From positions 310,001 to 374,000 of the forward strand of contig NZ_BEWC01000005.1 in assembly GCF_003112575.1 (NCBI RefSeq): DNA of 64,000 bases, read 5' to 3'. How positions within the stretch are numbered: the stretch's first letter is position 1; each line of letters opens with the position of its first letter. The notes under the pieces are model-generated. The model did not search any database. It saw nothing but the letters and a program-made list of their open reading frames with translations, and was not told the DNA's origin. This document shows, in pieces, positions 34,387-42,618 of this stretch. The DNA comes from Streptomyces ardesiacus. Lineage in GTDB: Bacteria; Actinomycetota; Actinomycetes; Streptomycetales; Streptomycetaceae. A program made the position numbers and the translations under genes.

Positions 34387-35630
34387 GTTAACTCCTCCTC
34401 GGTCAGCGGAAGTCGGGCGGCGACCCGGAAGCCGCCGTCCGGCAGCGGGCCCACGTCGAGGGTGCCGCCGACGAGCCGCACCCGCTCACGCATGCCCACG
34501 AGGCCGTGCCCGGTGCCGCCCGCCTCGAGCGGACCGGAGGGCGGGTCGGGCGGCGGCCCGTTGACCACCAGGACGGTGAGCCGGGCCCCGCCTTCGCCGT
34601 CGGCGGGACGCGACACCGACAGCGCCACGCGCGTCGCGGCCCCCGGCGCGTGCCGTACGACGTTCGCGAGGGCCTCCTGGACGATGCGGTACGCCGAGAG
34701 CCCCACCGCCTCGGGCACCTCGGCGTCGCCGGAGGTGCCGCAGGGGGTGAAGTCCACCGGCGCGCCCGTCCGTTCCGTCGCCTCCACCAACTGCCCGATC
34801 TCGGGAAGGCCCGGCTGAGGCGCCAGCTCGCCCCGCGTCTCCTCGCTGCGCAGGACGCCGAGGAGCCGCCGCATCTCGCCGAGCGACTCCCGGGCGGTCG
34901 CCGCGATGGAGGTGAACTCCTCGCGCACGTCGGGCGGCAGCACCGCGAGGCGGTACTCGGCGGTGTCCGCCTGCACCGTGATGACGGACATGTGGTGGGC
35001 GACGACGTCGTGCAACTCGCGTGCGATGCGGGCGCGTTCCTCCAGCAGCGTCCGCCGGCCCCGCTCGGCCTCGCTGATCGTCTCCTGCTCGGCCAGCCTG
35101 CGCTGCGCCTCGTACCGCTCGCGCAGCGCGCCGCTCAGCAGGAGCGTGACGCCTCCGAGGATGGTGAGGAGCAGGTCCCTGGCGCCGGCGCCGTGGGGGG
35201 CGGCGAATCCCAGGCCGACGTTCGCACCCGCCGTCGCCAGCCACACCAGCACCAGGGTCCGGCGCCGCTCGCGCAGGCCGAGCGCGAGGCAGAGGGCGAC
35301 GTACCCGACGAGTTCCATGGGCGGGAACGGCCACAGCAGCCGCGCCTCGAAATCGACGGTGAGCAGGGCGAGCGCCCCGGCCACGTCCGCGGCGACGACG
35401 ACGTACCAGGCGTGCAGCGGGCGTACGACGGCGAGCAGCAGCGGGGCCGCCTGAGCGACGGCCAGCGCGCTCGCGACGGCACCGTTCAGGCCGTAGTCGG
35501 CGGTCAGGACCACGATGGTGGTGGGCAGCAGCGCGACGCACAGCACGAGCGCCACGGCCCACGGCAGCATCCGCACCCACCGCCGCGAAGCCCCCGCGAG
35601 CAGCGCACGCCGGCGCTCCACTGAGGTCAT
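34383..35630 (-). CDS. NarL-type sensor histidine kinase with a TTA codon
   Basis: A 415-aa kinase. The ATG at 35630 gives an N-terminus directly before the first of about five to six membrane segments (20-165). The HisKA_3 helix carries the phospho-acceptor His near residue 207 (RIARELHDVVAHHMSV). An HATPase_c domain follows (N box IVQEALANVVRHA, G2-type GTGHGLVGMRERV). The second-to-last sense codon is TTA, the only TTA codon I found in a gene here; in Streptomyces TTA needs the bldA tRNA. The stop overlaps the regulator start. Confidence 0.92.
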   Translation of the reverse strand: MTSVERRRALLAGASRRWVRMLPWAVALVLCVALLPTTIVVLTADYGLNGAVASALAVAQAAPLLLAVVRPLHAWYVVVAADVAGALALLTVDFEARLLWPFPPMELVGYVALCLALGLRERRRTLVLVWLATAGANVGLGFAAPHGAGARDLLLTILGGVTLLLSGALRERYEAQRRLAEQETISEAERGRRTLLEERARIARELHDVVAHHMSVITVQADTAEYRLAVLPPDVREEFTSIAATARESLGEMRRLLGVLRSEETRGELAPQPGLPEIGQLVEATERTGAPVDFTPCGTSGDAEVPEAVGLSAYRIVQEALANVVRHAPGAATRVALSVSRPADGEGGARLTVLVVNGPPPDPPSGPLEAGGTGHGLVGMRERVRLVGGTLDVGPLPDGGFRVAARLPLTEEELT

Positions 35631-35689
35631 GGGCACCAGACTAGGTGTCCCGCGCTGCCGTGCCGTCCCCCTGGAGAGCCAAGCCGGAG

Positions 35690-35706
35690 TGCTACCCCGG
35701 TAGGGG
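35690..35706. promoter_or_regulatory. 17-bp operator-like element TGCTACCCCGGTAGGGG, copy 2
   Basis: Identical to copy 1 (33676-33692) and in the same orientation relative to the gene it precedes. It lies 60-76 bp upstream of the histidine kinase ATG at 35630, where autoregulation by the cognate regulator is expected. Confidence 0.6.
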
Positions 35707-35713
35707 GTGGCCG

Positions 35714-36226
35714 TCAGACGGAGGCCGCCGTCCACCCCCGCAGCAGCGCCACCTGCTGGTCCCTCGTGGGGGCGACGTCCTCGGGCTCCTCCCGGCGCCA
35801 GGCGACCAGCTCCCCGACGGTGGCGGTGCCGTCGGCGAGGCGGGCGAGCAGGGTGCGGGACAGCTCGTACTCGTCCGGGGTGTGGATGCCGCCGGTGACG
35901 GCGATCAGGGCGTTCGCCTCGATGGTGCCGTCGGCCTCCGTCTCCACCCGCACCGTGAAGTACGGCGGCTGCTCGCCGTCGCCCGTGATCAGCGCGACGA
36001 CCGAGTCGAACGCCATGGACGCCAGCCGTCGCCGCGCGGACCGCACGGCGACGTCCCGCACGTCCAGCCCCCGCACCTCGCCCCAGCCCCAGGACCGCCC
36101 GCCCTGCTCGTGCCCCAGGATCTCCACCCCGTCCCCGGTCAGCCGCACACCGGCCGCGGTACCGGTGGGTTCGGCCCCCATGTACACGCAGTCCTCAGTG
36201 ATCCAGAACAGGCCGACCATGGCCAT
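35714..36226 (-). CDS. conserved protein of unknown function
   Basis: A 170-aa soluble protein with no signal peptide or membrane helix. Mixed alpha/beta composition: LFWITEDCVYMGAEPTG, GVEILGHEQGGRSWGWGEVR, then a helical end (DEYELSRTLLARLADGTATV). The early part is reminiscent of small PH-like domains but I do not recognise the family. The ATG at 36226 has GGGGGGAG before it. Confidence 0.65.
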   Translation of the reverse strand: MAMVGLFWITEDCVYMGAEPTGTAAGVRLTGDGVEILGHEQGGRSWGWGEVRGLDVRDVAVRSARRRLASMAFDSVVALITGDGEQPPYFTVRVETEADGTIEANALIAVTGGIHTPDEYELSRTLLARLADGTATVGELVAWRREEPEDVAPTRDQQVALLRGWTAASV

Positions 36227-36370
36227 GGGCGTCTCCCCCCGAAGGTACGGATACCGTCGACGCCCCTCGCGCCGCCGTCGTGGGGGGAGACGAACACACT
36301 CACGCCCGAGTTCCCCCGGAACGACGAGGAGGAGCGCCGGCCGGCCGGCGGTGCCGGTCGGCCGCGTGGT

Positions 36371-37396
36371 CTACGGGGCCACCGGTGTGGTCGGGCCCAC
36401 CAATTCCGTCAGGACGTCCTCCATCGTGACGAAGCCCAGGACCGAGCCCGTTTCGCCGGTGACGGCGGCCAGGTGGCTGTCCTCCGTGCGCAGGGCGGTC
36501 AGGGTGTCGTCCAGGGGGGTGTCGATGCGGACACGGGTGACGCGGTGCAGGGCCGAGCGCGGGAAGGGGCTCTCGCGGTCGGTCAGGCCCAGGGTGTCCT
36601 TGATGTGCAGGTAGCCGAGGACGGTGCCGCCGGGGCCGGTGACCGGGAAGCGGGAGTAGCCCGCGTCGGCCGCCAGGCGTTCCAGCTCGGCCGGGGTGAC
36701 CGTGTGCGGGACCGTGCGCATCTTCTGGACCGGGACCAGGATCTCGCCGACCGGGCGGGTGCCCAGTTCCAGCGCGTCGCGCAGGCGCTCGCCGTCGGCC
36801 GGGGTGAGCAGTCCGGCCTCGCTGGCGTCGACCACCATGCGGGCGAGCTGGTCGTCGGTGAAGACGGCCTCGACCTCGTCCTTCGGCTCCACCCGCAGCA
36901 GCTTGAGGAGCGTGTTGGCGAAGGCGTTGATGCCGAACACCACCGGCTTCAGCGCCCGGGTGAGGGCGACCAGCGGCGGGCCGAGGATCAGCGCGGTGGT
37001 CGCCGGGGCGGCCAGGGCGATGTTCTTCGGGATCATCTCGCCGATCAGCATGTGCAGGTACGTCGCCAGGGTCAGGGCGATGGCGAAGGCGACCGGGTGG
37101 ACCAGCGCGTGCGGCATGTGGACCGCCTCGAACACCGGCTCCATCAGGTGCGCGATGGCCGGCTCCGCGACCGCGCCGAGCACCAGGGAGGAGACGGTGA
37201 TGCCGAGCTGGGCCGTGGCCATCATCTGGGAGATGTGCCGCAGGCCCCACAGGGTCATCCGGGCGCGCTTGTCGCCCGTCTTGGCGCGCGGCTCGATCTG
37301 GCTGCGGCGCACCGAGATCATGGCGAACTCGGCGCCCACGAAGAACGCGTTGGTGAGCAGCGTCAGCGCGCCGATGAAGAGCTGTACGACGGTCAT
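36371..37396 (-). CDS. CNNM-CBS membrane protein (hemolysin/CorC family), second gene
   Basis: A 341-aa CNNM-type transporter: an N-terminal DUF21 membrane domain of about four helices (FIGALTLLTNAFFVGAEFAM to the HMLIGEMIPKN region) and two CBS domains (from about 205: ILVPVQKMRTVPHTVTPAEL and HLAAVTGETGSVLGFVTMED). Family members mediate Mg2+/Co2+ efflux. It lacks the C-terminal CorC domain of its neighbour and overlaps it by 4 bp, suggesting the two act together. Confidence 0.9.
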   Translation of the reverse strand: MTVVQLFIGALTLLTNAFFVGAEFAMISVRRSQIEPRAKTGDKRARMTLWGLRHISQMMATAQLGITVSSLVLGAVAEPAIAHLMEPVFEAVHMPHALVHPVAFAIALTLATYLHMLIGEMIPKNIALAAPATTALILGPPLVALTRALKPVVFGINAFANTLLKLLRVEPKDEVEAVFTDDQLARMVVDASEAGLLTPADGERLRDALELGTRPVGEILVPVQKMRTVPHTVTPAELERLAADAGYSRFPVTGPGGTVLGYLHIKDTLGLTDRESPFPRSALHRVTRVRIDTPLDDTLTALRTEDSHLAAVTGETGSVLGFVTMEDVLTELVGPTTPVAP

Positions 37397-38769
37397 CGGG
37401 CCAGCTCCCGCTCGTCCTGCGCCGACCGGTCGCCGGCCGGCTGCTCGGGCTCCGGGGCGTCGTCGTCCGGCGCGGGGGCCGTGACGCGCAGACGGTCGGC
37501 GCGGTGGTGGTCGACGTCCAGGACGTCGATGCGCCAGCCGTCCAGGGCGACCACGTCACCCTTGGCGGGGATGCGCGTCAGGTGGGTGGCGACCAGGCCG
37601 GCGAGGGTCTCGTACGGCCCCTCCGGCGCGGTCAGGCCGATGCGCTCCAGGTGGTCCAGGCGCAGCGAGCCGTCGGCCTCCCAGGCCGCACGGCCGTCCG
37701 CGCCGGCGGGGGCGGGCAGCAGGTCCGGAATCTCGACCGGGTCGTGCTCGTCGCGCACCTCGCCGACGACCTCCTCGACGATGTCCTCGACGGTCGCCAC
37801 ACCGGCCGTGCCGCCGTACTCGTCGATGACGACGGCCATGGTGCGGGCCGCGCGCATGCGCTCCAGGAGGCGGTCGGCAGGCAGGCTGTCCGGCACCAGG
37901 AGGGGCGCCGTGGCCAGCTCGGTGACGGGCGTGGCCCGGCGCCGCTCGGGCTCCAGGGCCAGCACGTCGCGGACGTGGACCGTGCCGACGACGTCGTCCA
38001 GGCTGTCCCGGTAGACCGGGAAGCGGGACAGGCCGGTGGCGTGCGAGAGGTTCGCGGCGTCGGCGGCGGTGGCGTGGGCCTCCAGGGCCTTGACGTCCAC
38101 GCGCGGCGTCATGACGTTCTCCGCGGTCAGCTCGCTCAGGTGCAGGGTGCGGACGAACAGCTCGGCCGAGTCCGCCTCCAGGGCGCCCTCCGCGGCCGAG
38201 TGCTGGGCGAGGGCGACCAGCTCCTCCGCGCTGCGGGCGGACGCCAGCTCCTCGGCCGGTTCCAGGCCGAAGCGGCGCACGAAGCGGTTGGCCGTGTTGT
38301 TCAGGTGCCGGATGAAGGGGCCGAAGGCGGTGGTGAAGCCGCGCTGCGGGCCCGCGACGACCTTCGCGACGGCCAGGGGGCGGGAGATCGCCCAGTTCTT
38401 GGGGACCAGCTCGCCGACGACCATCAGGACGACGGTGGACAGCACCACGCCGAGCAGGGTCGCCACCGTCGAGGCGGCACCGCCCAGGCCGATCGCCGTC
38501 AGCGGGCCGCGCAGCAGCACGGCGATCGACGGCTCGGCCAGCATGCCGATGACCAGCGAGGTCACGGTGATGCCCAGCTGCGCGCCGGAGAGCTGGAGGG
38601 TCAGGGAGCGTACGGCCTTCAGGGCGCCGTCGGCGCCGCGCTCACCGGACTCGGCGGCCCGCTCCAGGTCACCGCGCTCGACGGTGGTGAGGGAGAACTC
38701 GGCCGCGACGAAGACCGCGCAGGCGAGGGTGAGCAGGAGGGCCAGCAGGAGCAGCAGGACCTCGGTCAC
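37393..38769 (-). CDS. CNNM-CBS-CorC membrane protein (hemolysin family), first gene
   Basis: A 458-aa protein with a DUF21 domain (LLALLLTLACAVFVAAEFSL; VMVVGELVPKNWAI), two CBS domains from about 215 (VMTPRVDVKALEAHATAADA; MAVVIDEYGGTAGVATVEDI) and a C-terminal CorC/HlyC domain (EADGSLRLDHLERIGL). Full-length architecture for putative Mg2+/Co2+ exporters. GTG start at 38769. First of a two-gene operon. Confidence 0.9.
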   Translation of the reverse strand: MTEVLLLLLALLLTLACAVFVAAEFSLTTVERGDLERAAESGERGADGALKAVRSLTLQLSGAQLGITVTSLVIGMLAEPSIAVLLRGPLTAIGLGGAASTVATLLGVVLSTVVLMVVGELVPKNWAISRPLAVAKVVAGPQRGFTTAFGPFIRHLNNTANRFVRRFGLEPAEELASARSAEELVALAQHSAAEGALEADSAELFVRTLHLSELTAENVMTPRVDVKALEAHATAADAANLSHATGLSRFPVYRDSLDDVVGTVHVRDVLALEPERRRATPVTELATAPLLVPDSLPADRLLERMRAARTMAVVIDEYGGTAGVATVEDIVEEVVGEVRDEHDPVEIPDLLPAPAGADGRAAWEADGSLRLDHLERIGLTAPEGPYETLAGLVATHLTRIPAKGDVVALDGWRIDVLDVDHHRADRLRVTAPAPDDDAPEPEQPAGDRSAQDERELAR

Positions 38770-39077
38770 CGTGCCACCCCGCTTCCCTCACGCACGTACG
38801 GGGGGACTTGCGGGCCGGCCATGGCACGGCCGGTACTAGGGGGCTCCATTACGGAACGGGACTCCTTAACGGGGTCGGTGGGCTCCGGTACCAGCCGGGC
38901 GCCCGTAGGTTCTTCCTCATGGTAAAGGACGAGCAAAAAGATCGGGAGTCCTGAGACCCCTATGCTTCTACTCGCCTGTAGAGAACGGCCGGAGGAATCC
39001 GCTTGTTCCCTCGGGCGGCGTCACAGGAGTTCCCGCACGGATGACCCCCGAACGAACGTGAAGGAGTGAACGCCTCG
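38770..39077. other. 308-bp divergent intergenic region
   Basis: Region between the CNNM operon and Spo0M. It holds the operator-like palindrome at 38965-38984. GGGACTCC and GGGAGTCC form distant inverted copies around 38860 and 38945. I looked for an Mg2+-sensing riboswitch on the CNNM side and could not support one. Confidence 0.4.
38965..38984. promoter_or_regulatory. CTTCTAC-N4-CTGTAGAG element before spo0M
   Basis: CTTCTAC, then TCGC, then CTGTAGAGA; 15 of 20 positions equal the element at 40080-40099, with all differences in or next to the centre. It is 94 bp upstream of the Spo0M ATG. TATGCT at 38961-38966 overlaps it and could be a -10 box. Confidence 0.5.
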
Positions 39078-40076
39078 ATGGTGTTCAAGCGGCTGCTCGG
39101 TTCCCTCGGCGTGGGCGGACCCACGGTGGACACGGTCCTCGACCCGGGCGCCGCCCGGCCGGGAGGCACGCTGTCGGGCCGGGTCCACCTCGTCGGCGGC
39201 ACCGCCGACCACGACGTCGAGCACGTCGCGCTGGAGCTGGTGGCCCGCGTGGAGACCGAGCACGAGGAGTACGGCGACGGGGAGGGCGTCCTCGTCTTCG
39301 ACCGGCACGTCGTCGGCGGCGCCTTCCGGCTCGCGGCGGGCGAGGAGACCAGCCTCCCGTTCGCGGTGACGCTGCCCTGGGAGACCCCGGTCACCGAGCT
39401 GCACGGGCAGCCGCTCGGCATCGTGCTCGGCCTGCGCACGGAGCTCGCGGTCGCCGGCGCCCGCGACAAGGGCGACCTGGACCCGCTGGCCGTGGCGCCG
39501 CTCCCGGCCCAGGAGGCCGTCCTGGAGGCCCTCGGACAGCTCGGCTTCGGCTTCCGCTCCGCCGACCTGGAGTACGGCCGCATCGGCGGCACCGGGCAGC
39601 AGCTCCCCTTCTACCAGGAGATCGAGCTGACCCCGCCCCCGGCCTACGCCCACCAGGTCAACGAGATCGAGCTGACCTTCCTGGCCGTGCCCGGCGCCCT
39701 CGAAGTGGTGCTGGAGGCGGACAAGCGCGGCGGGGCGTTCTCCGACGGCCACGACGCGCTCAGCCGCTTCACCGTCCCGCACGAGGGCCCCGCCGGACCG
39801 CAGGACTGGAACGCCCTGGTCGACGGCTGGATCCGGGAACTGGTCGAGCACCGGGCGTCGTACGGCTCCCACGCGGTGTACGGCCACGAGTCCGGGTACG
39901 CCGGTCACGACTCCGGCCACGGCGGTCACGACTCCGGGCACGCGGGCGGCGGGTCCGGGATCGGCACCGCCGTCGTCGCGGGCGCGGCCGGGATCGCCGG
40001 GGGCCTGGTGATGGCCGAAGTCGTCGACGAGGTGGGGGACTTCTTCGAGGGCGACTCCGACGACGAGGAAGGCTGA
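39078..40076 (+). CDS. Spo0M-family sporulation-control protein
   Basis: A 332-aa arrestin-like protein. The first 240 residues match Spo0M (VFKRLLGSLGVGGPTVDTVL, GGTLSGRVHLVGG, LELVARVETEHE, then TSLPFAVTLPWETPVTEL). The C-terminus has a His/Gly/Ser/Asp repeat (YGHESGYAGHDSGHGGHDSG) and a hydrophobic Gly/Ala stretch, then an acidic tail. The ATG at 39078 lies 11 nt after AAGGAG; an in-frame GTG at 39066 overlaps that site. Spo0M influences sporulation onset in Bacillus; here the role is inferred. Confidence 0.88.
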   Translation: MVFKRLLGSLGVGGPTVDTVLDPGAARPGGTLSGRVHLVGGTADHDVEHVALELVARVETEHEEYGDGEGVLVFDRHVVGGAFRLAAGEETSLPFAVTLPWETPVTELHGQPLGIVLGLRTELAVAGARDKGDLDPLAVAPLPAQEAVLEALGQLGFGFRSADLEYGRIGGTGQQLPFYQEIELTPPPAYAHQVNEIELTFLAVPGALEVVLEADKRGGAFSDGHDALSRFTVPHEGPAGPQDWNALVDGWIRELVEHRASYGSHAVYGHESGYAGHDSGHGGHDSGHAGGGSGIGTAVVAGAAGIAGGLVMAEVVDEVGDFFEGDSDDEEG

Positions 40077-40079
40077 TAA

Positions 40080-40099
40080 CTTCTACAGTGCTGTAGAGG
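40080..40099. promoter_or_regulatory. palindrome TCTACAG-TG-CTGTAGA before terB
   Basis: A perfect 7-2-7 inverted repeat inside CTTCTACAGTGCTGTAGAGG, immediately after the Spo0M stop and 60 bp before the TerB-like start. It matches the element at 38965-38984 and probably binds the same dimeric repressor. Confidence 0.55.
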
Positions 40100-40158
40100 G
40101 TCGGGCTCGTCCCCGATCGCCCCTTTCCCGTCCGACCGGTACGGAGTACGGAGTTCTC

Positions 40159-40614
40159 ATGGCCCTGTGGGACCGCTTCAAGGAGTCCGCGTCGCAGATG
40201 CAGACGCAGCTCGTGGCGAAGAAGAACGACCTCAAGAGCGGTGCCTTCCGCGACGCGAGCATGGCGATGTGCGCGCTGGTCGCCGCGGCCGACGGCAGCG
40301 TCGACCCCTCGGAGCGGCAGCGGGTCGCCCAGCTCATCTCCACCAACGAGGTGCTGCAGAACTTCCCCGCCGACGACCTGCGCCGCCGGTTCGAGGACAA
40401 CCTGAACAAGCTGACCGCCGACTACGACTTCGGCAAGGTCGGCATCCTCCAGGAGATCGCCAAGGCCAAGAAGAAGCCCGCCGAGGCACGGGCTGTGGTG
40501 CAGATCGGCATCGTGATCGGCGGTGCCGACGGGGACTTCGACAAGGACGAGCGCGCCGTGGTCCGCGAGGCCTGCTACGCCCTCGACCTGCCGCCGCACG
40601 AGTTCGACCTCTGA
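40159..40614 (+). CDS. TerB-family tellurite-resistance/stress protein
   Basis: A 151-aa all-helical TerB domain protein: SMAMCALVAAADGSVDPSER and IGIVIGGADGDFDKDERAVV are the two metal-binding Asp/Glu-rich repeats. Length matches stand-alone TerB proteins. It is preceded by an operator-like palindrome shared with Spo0M, and followed by hairpins. Confidence 0.92.
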   Translation: MALWDRFKESASQMQTQLVAKKNDLKSGAFRDASMAMCALVAAADGSVDPSERQRVAQLISTNEVLQNFPADDLRRRFEDNLNKLTADYDFGKVGILQEIAKAKKKPAEARAVVQIGIVIGGADGDFDKDERAVVREACYALDLPPHEFDL

Positions 40615-40617
40615 GCC

Positions 40618-40637
40618 CGGGCCCGGTTCCGGGCCCG
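40618..40637 (+). terminator. hairpin after terB
   Basis: CGGGCCCG repeated as an inverted repeat around GTTC, starting 3 bp after the terB stop. Short but very GC-rich. Confidence 0.55.
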
Positions 40638-40660
40638 CCGACCGTGCCGTAGATTCCGTG

Positions 40661-40685
40661 TGCGGGCCCGTGCCGCGGGCCCGCA
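40661..40685 (+). terminator. second hairpin between terB and tatA
   Basis: TGCGGGCCCG pairs perfectly with CGGGCCCGCA around a 5-nt loop. Tandem with the hairpin at 40618 and 24 bp before the tatA start, so it may instead be a leader structure. Confidence 0.5.
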
Positions 40686-40709
40686 CCGCACATCCACCAG
40701 GGGAGCCCC

Positions 40710-40940
40710 GTGTTCGGACTCAGCGAACTAGCGATCATTCTCGTCGTCGTCGCCGTCGTCCTGGCCGTCAAGAAGCTCCCCGAGCTGACCCGCTCGGCGG
40801 GCAAGTCGGCCCGCATCCTCAAGGCCGAGGCCCGCGCCGCCAAGGACGCGGACGAGCCGGGGACCCCGCGCGTCATCCAGGGGGAGGCGGTCCGGCGCGA
40901 GGACCCCGGCACCGGCGCCCAGGACACGCCCCGGGCCTGA
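40710..40940 (+). CDS. TatA-family twin-arginine translocase subunit
   Basis: A 76-aa protein starting with GTG (AGGGGAG upstream). It has the TatA plan: one N-terminal membrane helix (LSELAIILVVVAVVLAV), the hinge KKLPELTRSAGKSARILKAE with an amphipathic helix, and a polar tail. No tatB or tatC is adjacent, so it is likely an extra TatA paralogue. Confidence 0.85.
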   Translation: MFGLSELAIILVVVAVVLAVKKLPELTRSAGKSARILKAEARAAKDADEPGTPRVIQGEAVRREDPGTGAQDTPRA

Positions 40941-40959
40941 CCGGCCGCCGCGGCCGGGT

Positions 40960-42600
40960 TCAGGACGGGTCCTCCGGTACGGCCGACAGCAGGCTGTGCA
41001 CGACCGGGCCCGCCGAGCCGCCGCCCGTGACGCCCTCCTCCACCACGACGGCGACGGCGACGTTGCCCCGGTGGGCGACGAGCCAGCCGTTGTTGTCCTG
41101 GTCGTCGGAGACCTCGGCGGTGCCGGTCTTGGCGCCGACCTCACCGGGCAGGTCGGCCAGGACGCGGGCGGTGCCGTCGGTGACGGTGGCCCGCATCAGC
41201 CCCCGCAGCTGGGACACGACCCCGTCGGGGAGCGGCTCGGTGCGCGTCCCGTTCTCGTGGCCCGCGGTGAGCGACGGCTGGTGGAACTCGCCGGAGACCG
41301 CGGTGGCCGTCACCGACGCCATGATCAGGGGGTTGGCCTGGATCCGGCCCTGCCCGATCATCGACGCCGCCTTCTCCGTCTCGTCCTTGGGCGCCGGCAC
41401 CGAGCCGTCGTACGTCGGGATGCCGACGTGCCACTCCTGGCCGACCCCGAAGTAGGTGCGGGCGACCTTGCCCAGCTCCCCGTCGCCGAGCTTGCCGCGC
41501 AGGCCGATGAAGGCGGTGTTGCAGGACTCCGTGAAGTCCTTGCGGAAGGTCGCGCCGGGGTGCTCGGACGTCTCGACGTTGTGGAACTCCTTGCCCACCG
41601 TCAGGTACTTGGGACAGTCCACGACGTCGTCGGGCGCGACCGCGCCCTTGAGCAGCAGGGCGCTGCTCGTGACGATCTTCCAGGTGGAGCCGGGCGCGTA
41701 GGTGCCGGAGGCGGCGCGGTTGAAGCCGGAGGCGGGGGAGTTGGCGAGGGCGAGCACCTCGCCGTTGTCGACGCGCAGGGCGACGAGCGCGGCGTTCTTG
41801 CCGTCGGCCTCCCCGAGGGCCTTCTCGGCGGCCGCCTGCCAGGTGGCGTCCAGGGTGGTGCGCACGGGCCGGTCCGCCGTCGCGGGGTCGGGCTTCTCGC
41901 GGAACGACGCCTCGGTGCGCACGGTCTTCCCGCTGGCCCGGTCGACCAGTCGGACCGCGCCGCGCGGACCGCCCGCGCCGCCCTCCCCGCCCGCGAGCCG
42001 GCCCAGGAGCGGGGCCAGGGACGGGTACGCGCCGCCGACGAGGGAGACGCCCTCGCGGTCCGTGACCTTCGGCGGGGTGGTCTCCTCGCGCTCCAGGCGG
42101 AACTTCTCGGTGTCGCTGAGCCTCGGGTGCACCAGGGACAGCCGCCAGTCCACCTTCCAGCCGCCGTCCTGCTCGCGCAGCGGCAGCCGTGACTCGTACG
42201 TCCAGGTGCCCAGGCCCGTGACGGGCATCCTGGCGGTGAAGGGGACGCCGAGCGTGCCGTCCTCGTCCTCCTCCACCCCGTCGTCCGCCGCCGTCAGGCG
42301 CGGCTTGTCGATGTCGAGGCCCGCGGTGAAGCTCTGCAGCACCTCCTGCGCCTTGCCGGGGTCGGTGGTGCGGCCCGCCGCGCTCGGCAGGCGTCCGGCG
42401 GCCCAGTCGGCGAGGAAGGCGTGCGCCTGTCTCATCGCGGCGGGGTCGGGACCGTCGTCGCCGCGCGCGAAGGGGCCGAACCCGGCGGCGTACGAGCCGC
42501 CCGCGGCGACCGCGAGCACGACGCCGACGGCGGCGACGGCCCGCAGACCGCCGCGGGACCTGCGGCGGCGGGAAGGGGTGAGGTGCGGGGTGTCGGGCAC
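40960..42600 (-). CDS. penicillin-binding transpeptidase (MecA-N/NTF2-like domain)
   Basis: A 546-aa class B-like PBP. GTG start at 42600. One N-terminal membrane helix (VAAVGVVLAVAAGGSYAAG), then an NTF2-like domain (RQAHAFLADWAAGRLPSAAG onward) and a transpeptidase domain. Active-site motifs: S305-T-W-K (GSTWK), SCN (ESCNTAF) and KTG (GAKTGTAEV). It crosslinks peptidoglycan outside the membrane. Related NTF2-PBP proteins in Streptomyces are linked to morphology or beta-lactam tolerance. It follows the esterase gene on the same strand. Confidence 0.92.
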   Translation of the reverse strand: MPDTPHLTPSRRRRSRGGLRAVAAVGVVLAVAAGGSYAAGFGPFARGDDGPDPAAMRQAHAFLADWAAGRLPSAAGRTTDPGKAQEVLQSFTAGLDIDKPRLTAADDGVEEDEDGTLGVPFTARMPVTGLGTWTYESRLPLREQDGGWKVDWRLSLVHPRLSDTEKFRLEREETTPPKVTDREGVSLVGGAYPSLAPLLGRLAGGEGGAGGPRGAVRLVDRASGKTVRTEASFREKPDPATADRPVRTTLDATWQAAAEKALGEADGKNAALVALRVDNGEVLALANSPASGFNRAASGTYAPGSTWKIVTSSALLLKGAVAPDDVVDCPKYLTVGKEFHNVETSEHPGATFRKDFTESCNTAFIGLRGKLGDGELGKVARTYFGVGQEWHVGIPTYDGSVPAPKDETEKAASMIGQGRIQANPLIMASVTATAVSGEFHQPSLTAGHENGTRTEPLPDGVVSQLRGLMRATVTDGTARVLADLPGEVGAKTGTAEVSDDQDNNGWLVAHRGNVAVAVVVEEGVTGGGSAGPVVHSLLSAVPEDPS

Positions 42601-42618
42601 GGGAGGGTCCTTGTCGGG

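Noticed and set aside
38770..39077. Mg2+ riboswitch before the CNNM operon
   Set aside because: No recognisable conserved core or terminator switch seen.
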